Source: an uncultured Clostridia bacterium (lineage in GTDB: Bacteria > Bacillota > Clostridia > TANB77 > CAG-508). Taken from it: a stretch of 6,503 nucleotides of DNA. Made by a program: the position numbers and the translations under genes. The DNA lies in NCBI GenBank assembly GCA_947624365.1, contig CANQJY010000053.1, forward strand, positions 1 through 6,503, written 5' to 3'. The notes beneath the pieces are model-generated. The model saw only the letters and a list, made by a program, of their open reading frames with translations. It did not search any database and had not been told where the DNA came from. Positions 1-5,121 of this stretch are shown piece after piece. Within the stretch, counting starts at the first letter, position 1; every line of letters begins with the position of its first letter.

Positions 1-438
1 GGTATTTTTTATTTAATAGATGAGATTCATCTTGAATTCAATTCTTTAGAGAGTAAAAATATTCCTATTGAAATTATGGTTGAAGTTAGTCAACAACGTA
101 AACAGCGAAAGCATATTGTTGGTACTTCGCAAGTTTTTATGCGACTTGCTAAACCGTTAAGAGAACAAATAGATACTGTTGTTATTTGTAAAAATTATTT
201 TTCATGTATTCAACGAAATATTGTTATAAATGGTAAAACTGCTACTGAGGAAAACGGAAAGTTAAATGCTGATATTATTCGCAAGTTTTTTTGGTTTCAT
301 AGACCATCTTTATATGATAGTTATGATACTTTTGCTAAAATGAAACGTTATCGTAATGAGTGGAACGGTGTTTCACGTTCTGATATTTATAATCGTGATG
401 AAGGGGGTTTTTCAAATGGATTATCAAGCGGTCGTTGA
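1..438 (+). CDS. Zot/pI-like phage assembly ATPase, 3' end only
   Basis: The frame is open from the first base, and 145 C-terminal residues are visible. Residues 2-8 of the fragment (IFYLIDE) form a hydrophobic strand ending in Asp-Glu, a Walker B motif. It is followed about 25 residues later by SQQRKQRKHIVGTSQ and then a conserved-looking RLAKPLREQ segment. This is the pattern of the FtsK/HerA-type Zot (pI) ATPases of filamentous phages, which sit in the inner membrane and power particle extrusion. The Walker A motif and start are outside the window. After the ATPase core there is no obvious membrane segment, unlike M13 pI or Vibrio phage Zot. The end (SLYDSYDTF and a short polar tail) looks complete. 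The last 8 codons overlap the next gene and contain its ribosome site. The family call is from motifs alone. Confidence 0.85.
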   Translation, partial: GIFYLIDEIHLEFNSLESKNIPIEIMVEVSQQRKQRKHIVGTSQVFMRLAKPLREQIDTVVICKNYFSCIQRNIVINGKTATEENGKLNADIIRKFFWFHRPSLYDSYDTFAKMKRYRNEWNGVSRSDIYNRDEGGFSNGLSSGR

Positions 439-559
439 TTTGATAGTTGTTGTTATAAAAAATGCTTTGCCTATTGGTATTATTTTGATTTTGGCTGAAA
501 GATTAGTAAATATGTTTTTATCTTTTGCTTTTCCTAAAACATTTAAAGGGGGTTTATAG
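416..559 (+). CDS. Small hydrophobic phage protein (47 aa), candidate coat protein
   Basis: The start is ATG 416, because AAGGGGG at 401-407 lies 8 bases upstream. An in-frame ATG at 356 has no such site and lies deep in the zot-like gene. The peptide has a short acidic N-terminus (MDYQAVVD), a long hydrophobic stretch from about residue 9 to 38 interrupted by Lys15, Pro19 and Glu28/Arg29, and a basic end (PKTFKGGL). Size and charge layout (acidic, hydrophobic, basic) resemble mature major coat proteins of filamentous phages, and its place before the tip gene would suit that. There is no cleavable signal peptide. A minor coat protein or membrane helper is equally possible. It overlaps the zot-like gene by 23 bases, and its stop abuts the next ATG (TAGATG), so expression is probably coupled. 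The function is inferred from size, position and hydropathy only. Confidence 0.75.
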   Translation: MDYQAVVDLIVVVIKNALPIGIILILAERLVNMFLSFAFPKTFKGGL

Positions 560-850
560 ATGGATGAAGAATTTTCTGAAAATATTGTTGTTCGTAATAA
601 TGATGTTAATAATCTTGAGGATACGCCGATTGTAGATGATGATGTTTCTACTATGGCTTATGAAGATACTTATTATTCAAGTGTTTTACGTTCTTTAAAT
701 AATATTAATAGTCAACAAAATGTTATTATACAAACTAATGATAAAATTTTGAAACAAACTGAAAATGTTAATTTTGGTTTTGATATTGTTATTTTTATAC
801 TATGTATATTTTTTATATATTCATATATTAGAAATATGTTAAGGGGGTAG
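560..850 (+). CDS. Phage protein (96 aa) with acidic N-terminus, short coil and C-terminal membrane anchor
   Basis: ATG 560 follows AAAGGGGG (545-552) at 7 bases and directly abuts the previous stop. The first 40 residues are strongly acidic and polar. Residues 43-70 look helical and hold two IxxQT-type units (VIIQT 55-59, ILKQT 63-67). Residues 74-90 are one membrane segment, followed by the basic end RNMLRG. By the positive-inside rule the acidic and helical part should face outward, on the same side as the ectodomain of the next protein. That neighbour carries four IxxQT heptads, so the two may contact each other. Placement between the putative coat gene and the pIII-like gene suggests a minor virion or assembly protein. 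I do not recognise a named family. Its last codons supply the ribosome site (AAGGGGG, 841-847) of the next gene. Confidence 0.8.
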   Translation: MDEEFSENIVVRNNDVNNLEDTPIVDDDVSTMAYEDTYYSSVLRSLNNINSQQNVIIQTNDKILKQTENVNFGFDIVIFILCIFFIYSYIRNMLRG

Positions 851-852
851 TT

Positions 853-2526
853 ATGAGTTTTAAAAAACATTTTATTATTTTGCTTTTTATTATTTTTTTA
901 TTGTTTGGTTTTATGCCTTTTTCTTATGCTGAAACAGATACTGATTATGGTATTATGCCTATTTCTGTTTTAGATGATTATGTTTTAAATGTTGATGGTA
1001 GTTATACTTTTACATATACACATCATGGACAAAATAAGATTTATAAGGGTGAAGTTACTATTCCTGCTAATTTTTTTGATGATAGTAGTTCTGTTCAAAG
1101 ATGGGCTTTGTTTATAGGTGATGACGGTAAACCTTATATTGTTCAATGTTCATCTTCTTATCCTACACTTTATTATTTTTTTGCTACTTATAATACTATT
1201 ACAGGTTTTGGCGTTAATGCTAGTGGTAGTACTAATTATGCAAAAATCTATGAATATGGTGTTAATGGTAAAGATGAGTTTTATAGTCATGGTGATTTAT
1301 ATGATGATGGTTATATTTTATATCCTTCTGGATTTTTATATTCTAGGAATTTGAACGTAAATTTTGTTACAGGGTCTTTTTCTTCCAATAGTAAACCTTC
1401 GGATGTTTATAACGGTATAAAAAATGGAAGTTTTAAAACTTATTATATTTATGATGTTATGTTTAGAGGTACGAGTCCATATTTGTTAGATATTTCCGCT
1501 AGTTCTTTGAGTATTGCTTTAGGTACTGCATATGAAGGATATACATACGAAGATGATACAGGTAATGGTCTTTCTGTTACTAATACATCTGTTGATGAGT
1601 TTTTGCTTGATATTAGTGATAGCGGTGCGTTATCACACTCTTTTGGGTATGATGGTTTAAAAAAATATATGAAACATAAAGATGGTGTTGGACAGATATT
1701 AGAAATTCCTTTTGATTATCTTACATCTTTAGACAATTCATTGTCTTTTACTTCTGGTCATCAATATATCGTTAATTTTACATCTCGTTGTATTAATAGT
1801 ATTTCTATTTCTAATTTTTCATATAAGTATTATGATGAGGGTAATTTTAAAACGAGTTTTCTTTATGGCTCTACTGGTGGTGGTACTGGTGGACAGACAG
1901 GTGGTAATACTACTACACCAGATGACCCTTTTGGTGGTTTTACTAATAGTGTTGTTGATAGTAACGATAGGGTTTCTAATTCTATCAAGGAGCAGACTGG
2001 TGCTATTCAAAATCAAACTAGCAAAATTGAAGAACAGACAAATGCTATTGAGGAACAAACTGAAGTTAATAAAAATATATTTGAAAGGATAGGAGATATA
2101 CTTAACTTTTTAAATCCTTTTAGTGAAAATTTCTTTGTTTATAAATTAATAGAGTTGCTTGTTGAGGCTATAAAGTCATTGTTTATTCCTTCTGATGATT
2201 TTTTTAGCACATATTTTGATGAGTTGAAAAGTTGGTTTTCCGATAGATTAGGTTTTTTGTTTTATCCGTTTGAGTTAATTTTAGATATTTTAAATAGGAT
2301 TTTAAGTATTAATTTTAATGAGCCTATTTTTAGTATTCCTGATATAAATGAGCCTTTTACAAATAGTCATTTGATTTCACAAACTTCATTTAATTTGAAT
2401 AGCCTTTTGGATAATTCTATTTTTAGTACTATACACTCTATTTATTTAGTATGTGTTGATGCTTTTATCGTTTTTAAATTAGTCAATTTGGCTAGAGAAA
2501 AATATGAGGAGGTAACAACGAAATGA
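853..2526 (+). CDS. pIII-like tip/adsorption protein of filamentous phage (557 aa)
   Basis: ATG 853 lies 5 bases after AAGGGGG. The layout is that of filamentous phage receptor-binding proteins. Residues 1-26 are a signal peptide (KK, long hydrophobic core, cleavage expected after SYA). Residues 27-336 form a Tyr/Ser/Gly-rich, probably beta-rich ectodomain with only two cysteines (C99, C313). Residues 339-362 are a Gly/Thr linker (GSTGGGTGGQTGG and on). Residues 378-405 are four IxxQTxx heptads. Residues 410-490 hold amphipathic helices rich in Phe and Leu, and residues 527-546 are a membrane anchor with a short charged tail (AREKYEEVTTK). Such proteins cap the virion end, bind the host receptor and release the particle from the membrane. 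The ectodomain matches nothing I recognise, which is normal for this fast-evolving class. The stop overlaps the next start (ATGA). The call rests on architecture and context rather than sequence identity. Confidence 0.8.
   Translation: MSFKKHFIILLFIIFLLFGFMPFSYAETDTDYGIMPISVLDDYVLNVDGSYTFTYTHHGQNKIYKGEVTIPANFFDDSSSVQRWALFIGDDGKPYIVQCSSSYPTLYYFFATYNTITGFGVNASGSTNYAKIYEYGVNGKDEFYSHGDLYDDGYILYPSGFLYSRNLNVNFVTGSFSSNSKPSDVYNGIKNGSFKTYYIYDVMFRGTSPYLLDISASSLSIALGTAYEGYTYEDDTGNGLSVTNTSVDEFLLDISDSGALSHSFGYDGLKKYMKHKDGVGQILEIPFDYLTSLDNSLSFTSGHQYIVNFTSRCINSISISNFSYKYYDEGNFKTSFLYGSTGGGTGGQTGGNTTTPDDPFGGFTNSVVDSNDRVSNSIKEQTGAIQNQTSKIEEQTNAIEEQTEVNKNIFERIGDILNFLNPFSENFFVYKLIELLVEAIKSLFIPSDDFFSTYFDELKSWFSDRLGFLFYPFELILDILNRILSINFNEPIFSIPDINEPFTNSHLISQTSFNLNSLLDNSIFSTIHSIYLVCVDAFIVFKLVNLAREKYEEVTTK
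1984..2067 (+). repeat. Four tandem IxxQTxx heptads within the pIII-like protein
   Basis: Codons 378-405 encode IKEQTGA, IQNQTSK, IEEQTNA and IEEQTEV. Each unit is seven residues, with Ile first and Gln-Thr at positions 4-5, which predicts a short coiled coil just after the flexible Gly-rich linker. The DNA copies have diverged, so the protein pattern rather than the DNA is conserved. Confidence 0.85.
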
Positions 2527-2795
2527 TACTTGAAACATTGTTAAATATAATAAAAGTTCTATTACAGGTTATTTTTGGCTGGATAAATTTACCGCAAATG
2601 CCTGAACAATTAACTTCTAGTATTGGTACTTTTTTAAGTTTGATTTTTGATAATTTGAGTTTATTAGGTTTTTTTATTAGACCATTGACGTTGACTCTTA
2701 CAATTCCAATTTTAATTATATTATTGAATTTTGAACAGGTTTATAAATTGACAATTTGGATTTTGAAAAAAATACCTTTTCTTGGGGTACATTAA
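2523..2795 (+). CDS. Small phage membrane protein in the pVI position (90 aa)
   Basis: The start ATG overlaps the stop of the pIII-like gene (ATGA, 2523-2526), and AGGAGGT at 2507-2513 sits 9 bases upstream, so translation is coupled. The protein has a hydrophobic N-terminal helix (about residues 4-22), a polar turn (LPQMPEQLTSS), a second hydrophobic region (about 33-50), a strong membrane segment (about 54-70), and an amphipathic basic end (WILKKIPFLGVH). In M13 the small membrane protein pVI is encoded directly after pIII and forms the tip with it. The same order and size range here support a pVI-like role by position. I cannot show homology. It is the last gene before the hairpin-bearing gap and therefore probably ends the structural operon. 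Confidence 0.78.
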   Translation: MILETLLNIIKVLLQVIFGWINLPQMPEQLTSSIGTFLSLIFDNLSLLGFFIRPLTLTLTIPILIILLNFEQVYKLTIWILKKIPFLGVH

Positions 2796-2939
2796 TCATA
2801 TTGTTTTATATTTACTTATACGTACAAAAATCCGCAATGTGCCGAATTTCGTGAGAAATCGGCACATGCGGTGTAATTTTCCTACATTATTTAATTTAAT
2901 TATAGTTGAAGATTACAAGAAAACGTAAGGGGGTATTTG
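2796..2939 (+). other. Gene-free phage region, candidate replication origin/packaging region
   Basis: This 144-base gap separates the structural genes from rep and is the only sizeable non-coding stretch in the visible phage part. It holds a TACGTA palindrome (2819-2824), the large hairpin at 2832-2871, an AT-rich run (2886-2903) with a possible weak -10 (TATAGT, 2901-2906, no good -35), and the rep ribosome site AAGGGGG (2927-2933). Filamentous phages carry their rolling-circle origin and packaging signal in such an intergenic region. The exact nick site cannot be read from sequence alone. Confidence 0.45.
2832..2871 (+). repeat. Long hairpin with GTGA loop, candidate packaging signal or terminator
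   Basis: The left arm (2832-2850) pairs with the right arm (2855-2871) over 17 bp, with two single bulged A bases in the left arm and a GTGA (GNRA-type) tetraloop. It is the most GC-rich spot in the phage part. On the + strand no T-run follows directly (TGTAATTTTCC). On the - strand a run of five T follows one base after the stem, so a terminator would work better in the direction that has no genes. That favours a structure used on the single-stranded genome, such as a packaging signal or complementary-strand origin, but a bidirectional terminator is not excluded. Confidence 0.7.
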
Positions 2940-3665
2940 ATGTTAAAGAAATATATTGTTACAGGAAATATAATTGAAATTTATGAATATTCAAAATATT
3001 ATAAGACTAAAGGTGGAAGGAACGGTGAGTGGGGAAAAAGTGAAAATGATGAAAGTATTTTAAAAAATTATGCAAATACAAATCAACGAAGGCGTGATAT
3101 GGTTCGTAGACTAGCGTGTTGTAATTTTAATGTTAAATACGACAAGTTTTTTACTTTGACATTTGCTGATAATAAGACAGATGTTAAAGAGTGTAATTAT
3201 ATTTTTATGAAGTTTATACAACGATTAAAATATAAATTTGGCAAGAATATTAAGTATTTGGCTGTTGTTGAATTTCAAGAAAGAGGTGCTGTGCATTATC
3301 ATGTTTTATCTAATATACCATATATACCGCAAAAAGATTTACAAGATTTATGGGGACAAGGTTTTGTTTTTATTAATGCAATAACGCATGTTGATAATAT
3401 AGGTGCATATATTGTTAAGTATATGAGCAAAGATAGTACTGATACTAGATTACAAGGATTAAAAGCCTATTTATTTAGTAAAAATTTAGAACGACCTGTT
3501 GAATATGTTAGCAATAATGTTAAAGATTTTTCTGTTATAGAACAAATTAAAATAAAAAAATATAATTTAAGTGAGAATAATTTAGTTTATGAAACTAATT
3601 ATGATACGGAGGTGATGGGGAGTTGTCATTACAGACAGTACAATTTAAAGAAGGGAATAAAATAA
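2940..3665 (+). CDS. rep: Rolling-circle replication initiator (HUH Rep) of single-stranded DNA phage
   Basis: ATG 2940 is chosen over the adjacent TTG 2937 because AAGGGGG (2927-2933) then sits 6 bases upstream; the product is 241 residues. Rep motif I is FFTLTF (70-75). The metal-binding HUH motif is H119-Y-H121 in GAVHYHVL. Motif III is Y157-I-V-K-Y161-M-S-K164, with two tyrosines four apart and lysines, as in phiX174 gpA-type and gokushovirus Rep proteins. A downstream FSKNLERP (179-186) matches the S-x-x-L-x-RP element often found after motif III. The enzyme nicks the double-stranded form at the origin through a tyrosine, stays attached, and religates the displaced circle, producing single-stranded genomes. 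No helicase domain is present. It follows the candidate origin region and overlaps the next gene by 43 bases. The family assignment is firm from motifs; the nick site is unknown. Confidence 0.93.
   Translation: MLKKYIVTGNIIEIYEYSKYYKTKGGRNGEWGKSENDESILKNYANTNQRRRDMVRRLACCNFNVKYDKFFTLTFADNKTDVKECNYIFMKFIQRLKYKFGKNIKYLAVVEFQERGAVHYHVLSNIPYIPQKDLQDLWGQGFVFINAITHVDNIGAYIVKYMSKDSTDTRLQGLKAYLFSKNLERPVEYVSNNVKDFSVIEQIKIKKYNLSENNLVYETNYDTEVMGSCHYRQYNLKKGIK
3608..3616 (+). promoter_or_regulatory. Optimal Shine-Dalgarno site fixing a TTG start inside rep
   Basis: GGAGGTGAT is a nine-base complement to the 16S rRNA 3' end and lies 6 bases before TTG 3623. It sits inside the rep reading frame. Unlike the AAGGGGG sites of most other phage genes, this is a near-perfect site, and it decides the non-ATG start of the 88-residue gene. 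Confidence 0.85.
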
Positions 3666-3889
3666 CGACATATATAGATGAATTAGGTGTTGTTTATGAA
3701 ATAGGAGATATTTTAAATCATATAGATAGACATGGCAATTTTATAGATACTGTTATTATTAAAAAATTTATTATTCATATTGTTAATGGAAAAAGAAAGT
3801 TATTTGTAAATTTGCAAAATTCTGTAAAAAAGAGTTATAATATTACACTTGGTGTTGATTATTTGGGGTTATATTATTTAAAATATTAA
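3623..3889 (+). CDS. Small basic protein of unknown function downstream of rep (88 aa)
   Basis: The TTG start at 3623 is supported by the nine-base Shine-Dalgarno at 3608-3616. The gene overlaps the 3' end of rep by 43 bases in another frame. The protein has no signal peptide or membrane segment. It is rich in Lys, Ile, Val and Tyr, with alternating patterns that suggest beta strands (KITTYIDE, TVIIKKFIIHIV, KRKLFVNLQN). In M13 the gene after the replication gene encodes the single-stranded DNA-binding protein pV (87 aa). The similar size, basic character and position make a DNA-binding or replication-accessory role plausible, but I see no diagnostic motif and do not recognise the family. It is the last phage gene before the chromosomal boundary. 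Its T-rich codon usage matches the phage genes, not mreB. Confidence 0.8.
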   Translation: MSLQTVQFKEGNKITTYIDELGVVYEIGDILNHIDRHGNFIDTVIIKKFIIHIVNGKRKLFVNLQNSVKKSYNITLGVDYLGLYYLKY

Positions 3890-3893
3890 TTTT

Positions 3894-3923
3894 TATTGCA
3901 CAACATTCACATGTTGTGCAATA
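3894..3923 (+). repeat. Perfect 13-bp inverted repeat at the prophage/chromosome boundary
   Basis: TATTGCACAACAT (3894-3906) is exactly mirrored by 3911-3923 across a TCAC loop. It begins four bases after the stop of the last phage gene. Neither strand has the T-run directly after the stem that an intrinsic terminator needs: the + strand continues TCAGTAAAAAAG. It may be a terminator acting without a U-tract, a single-strand structure of the phage genome, or part of a recombination site at the prophage end. The 28-bp core can be read as two 11-bp arms around 6 bp, the spacing of Xer sites, but the bases do not resemble the Firmicute dif consensus. Confidence 0.8.
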
Positions 3924-3977
3924 TCAGTAAAAAAGTTACCGTTAAATCAAACAATATAAAAAAATAAGGAAAACCTA

Positions 3978-4006
3978 TTGATAAATTTTTAAAAATGTAA
4001 TATAAT
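3978..4006 (+). promoter_or_regulatory. Sigma-A promoter of mreB
   Basis: The -35 TTGATA (3978-3983), a 17-bp AT-rich spacer and a perfect -10 TATAAT (4001-4006) predict a transcript start near 4013 and a leader of about 47 bases. It lies wholly on the chromosomal side of the phage boundary, so mreB keeps its own promoter. It also rules out the upstream in-frame TTG at 4006 as a start codon, since that codon overlaps the -10. Confidence 0.85.
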
Positions 4007-4047
4007 TGAAATATATTTGTAACAGAAATGAAAAACAACAAATATCT

Positions 4048-4053
4048 GGAGGG
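4048..4053 (+). promoter_or_regulatory. Ribosome binding site deciding the mreB start
   Basis: GGAGGG lies 6 bases before ATG 4060. This selects that ATG rather than the upstream in-frame TTG, and the protein then begins MFKFGQDVGIDLGT, the usual MreB start. Confidence 0.88.
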
Positions 4054-4059
4054 AAAAAT

Positions 4060-5064
4060 ATGTTTAAATTCGGACAAGATGTAGGAATTGATTTAGGAAC
4101 AGCAACTGTTATTGTATATGTAAAAGGAAAAGGAATAGTATTAAGAGAGCCATCAGTTGTAGCTGTTAACAGTAATACAGGAGAAGTATTAGCAGTTGGA
4201 GGAGAAGCCAGAAGAATGTTAGGAAGAACACCAGGAAATATAGTTGCAACTAGACCATTAAGAGATGGTGTTATTTCAGATTATACTGTAACAGAAAAAA
4301 TGCTAAAACATTTTATTAACAAAGTTTGTGGAAAATTTATATTTGCACCTAGAATAATGATATGTATCCCTTCACAAGTAACGGAAGTAGAAAAAAAAGC
4401 AGTAATTGATGCAGCTACACAAGCAGGAGCAAGAAAAGTATATTTAATAGAAGAACCAATAGCAGCAGCTATTGGTGCAGGAATTGACATTGCAAAACCT
4501 TGTGGAAACATGGTAGTAGATATTGGAGGAGGAACAACTGATATTGCAGTTATTTCATTAGGAGGATCAGTAGTTAGTTCTTCAATTAAAGTAGCTGGAG
4601 ATAAATTTGATGAAGCAATAGTAAAATATATAAAAAGAAAGCACAACATTGTTATTGGAGAGAGAACAGCAGAAGACTTAAAAGTAAATATTGGATGTGT
4701 TTATCCAAAAATACAAGACACAGAAATGGATATTAGAGGTAGAGATTTAACAACAGGATTGCCAAAAACAATCGCAGTTCACTCAAGTGAAATGTTAGAA
4801 GCACTAATAGAACCAGCAATGATGATTGTAGACGCTGTACATAATGTAATAGAAAGAACACCACCAGAATTAGTAGCAGATATTAGTGACAAAGGGATTT
4901 ATATGACAGGTGGAGGATGTTTAATTGATGGATTAGATAAACTGCTACAAGAAAAAACAGGAATTAATGTGATGATAGCTCAAGATACAGTATCATGTGT
5001 AGCTTTAGGAACAGGTAAAGCTTTAGAAAATTTAGATATTTTAGATGGAAAAATAAAAAGATAA
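4060..5064 (+). CDS. mreB: MreB/Mbl-family bacterial actin, rod-shape determinant
   Basis: The protein has 334 residues, the normal length for MreB. It polymerises with ATP into membrane-bound filaments that guide peptidoglycan synthesis along the side wall. The actin-fold nucleotide motifs are in order: phosphate 1 GIDLGTA (9-15), the connect region with IEEPIAAAIGAG (from residue 130, E131 at the position of the catalytic Glu in Thermotoga MreB), phosphate 2 VVDIGGGTTDIA (from 152), IGERTAEDLK (about 198-207), and the adenosine motif MTGGGCLIDGLD (from 282). It has its own strong promoter and terminator, so it appears to be a single-gene unit, not followed by mreC or mreD. That arrangement suits an Mbl or MreBH-type paralogue as well as MreB, and I cannot tell these apart from the sequence alone. 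The A-rich codon use contrasts sharply with the phage genes upstream. Confidence 0.95.
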   Translation: MFKFGQDVGIDLGTATVIVYVKGKGIVLREPSVVAVNSNTGEVLAVGGEARRMLGRTPGNIVATRPLRDGVISDYTVTEKMLKHFINKVCGKFIFAPRIMICIPSQVTEVEKKAVIDAATQAGARKVYLIEEPIAAAIGAGIDIAKPCGNMVVDIGGGTTDIAVISLGGSVVSSSIKVAGDKFDEAIVKYIKRKHNIVIGERTAEDLKVNIGCVYPKIQDTEMDIRGRDLTTGLPKTIAVHSSEMLEALIEPAMMIVDAVHNVIERTPPELVADISDKGIYMTGGGCLIDGLDKLLQEKTGINVMIAQDTVSCVALGTGKALENLDILDGKIKR

Positions 5065-5065
5065 G

Positions 5066-5097
5066 AAAAAGTTCCACAAATTAAAGTGGAACTTTTT
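5066..5097 (+). terminator. Intrinsic terminator after mreB
   Basis: AAAAAGTTCCAC (5066-5077) pairs perfectly with 5086-5097 around an eight-base loop, and the right arm ends in five T. It begins two bases after the mreB stop and lies only 24 bases before the mtaB start. It therefore either ends the mreB transcript completely or lets a fraction read into mtaB, for which no separate promoter is evident in the short gap. Confidence 0.87.
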
Positions 5098-5121
5098 AAA
5101 ACAGAGGAAAGGAATTTAAGT

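Larger units (their letters stand above)
1..3923 (+). mobile_element. Right part of an inovirus-type (filamentous phage) prophage, left end outside window
   Basis: The gene set is that of a filamentous single-stranded DNA phage: Zot/pI-type ATPase, tiny membrane proteins, a signal-peptide/Gly-linker/anchor protein like pIII, a small pVI-like membrane protein, then a rolling-circle Rep. All genes are on one strand and tightly packed. The coding strand is T-rich, as in virion strands of filamentous phages, while the chromosomal genes to the right are A-rich. No integrase or attachment site is seen. The right boundary is placed after the inverted repeat ending at 3923 and could lie anywhere from about 3890 to 3977, before the mreB promoter. 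An integrated plasmid-like relative of such phages is possible, but the pIII-like and Zot-like genes favour a phage. Confidence 0.85.

Noticed and set aside
356..415. Longer 67-aa version of the 47-aa phage protein
   Set aside because: ATG 356 has no ribosome site and lies inside the zot-like frame; ATG 416 follows AAGGGGG at a normal distance.
1984..2067. CRISPR or DNA-level tandem repeat
   Set aside because: The repetition is at the protein heptad level; the DNA units are diverged and there are no spacers. No CRISPR array, tRNA or rRNA was found in the window.
1118..2092. Open frames in other phases and on the opposite strand within the pIII-like gene
   Set aside because: They are low-complexity hydrophobic shadows of the T-rich gene with no ribosome sites or recognisable features.
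3894..3923. Palindrome as a standard intrinsic terminator
   Set aside because: No T-run follows the stem on either strand, so it was listed as an inverted repeat instead.
4018..4026. TGTAACAGA in the mreB leader as a copy of the TGTAACAAA box
   Set aside because: It is a single imperfect copy downstream of the predicted transcript start, without the 11-bp phasing.
4006..4059. Longer mreB start at TTG 4006
   Set aside because: The codon overlaps the TATAAT -10 element and lacks a ribosome site; ATG 4060 has GGAGGG at 6 bases and gives the usual MreB N-terminus.
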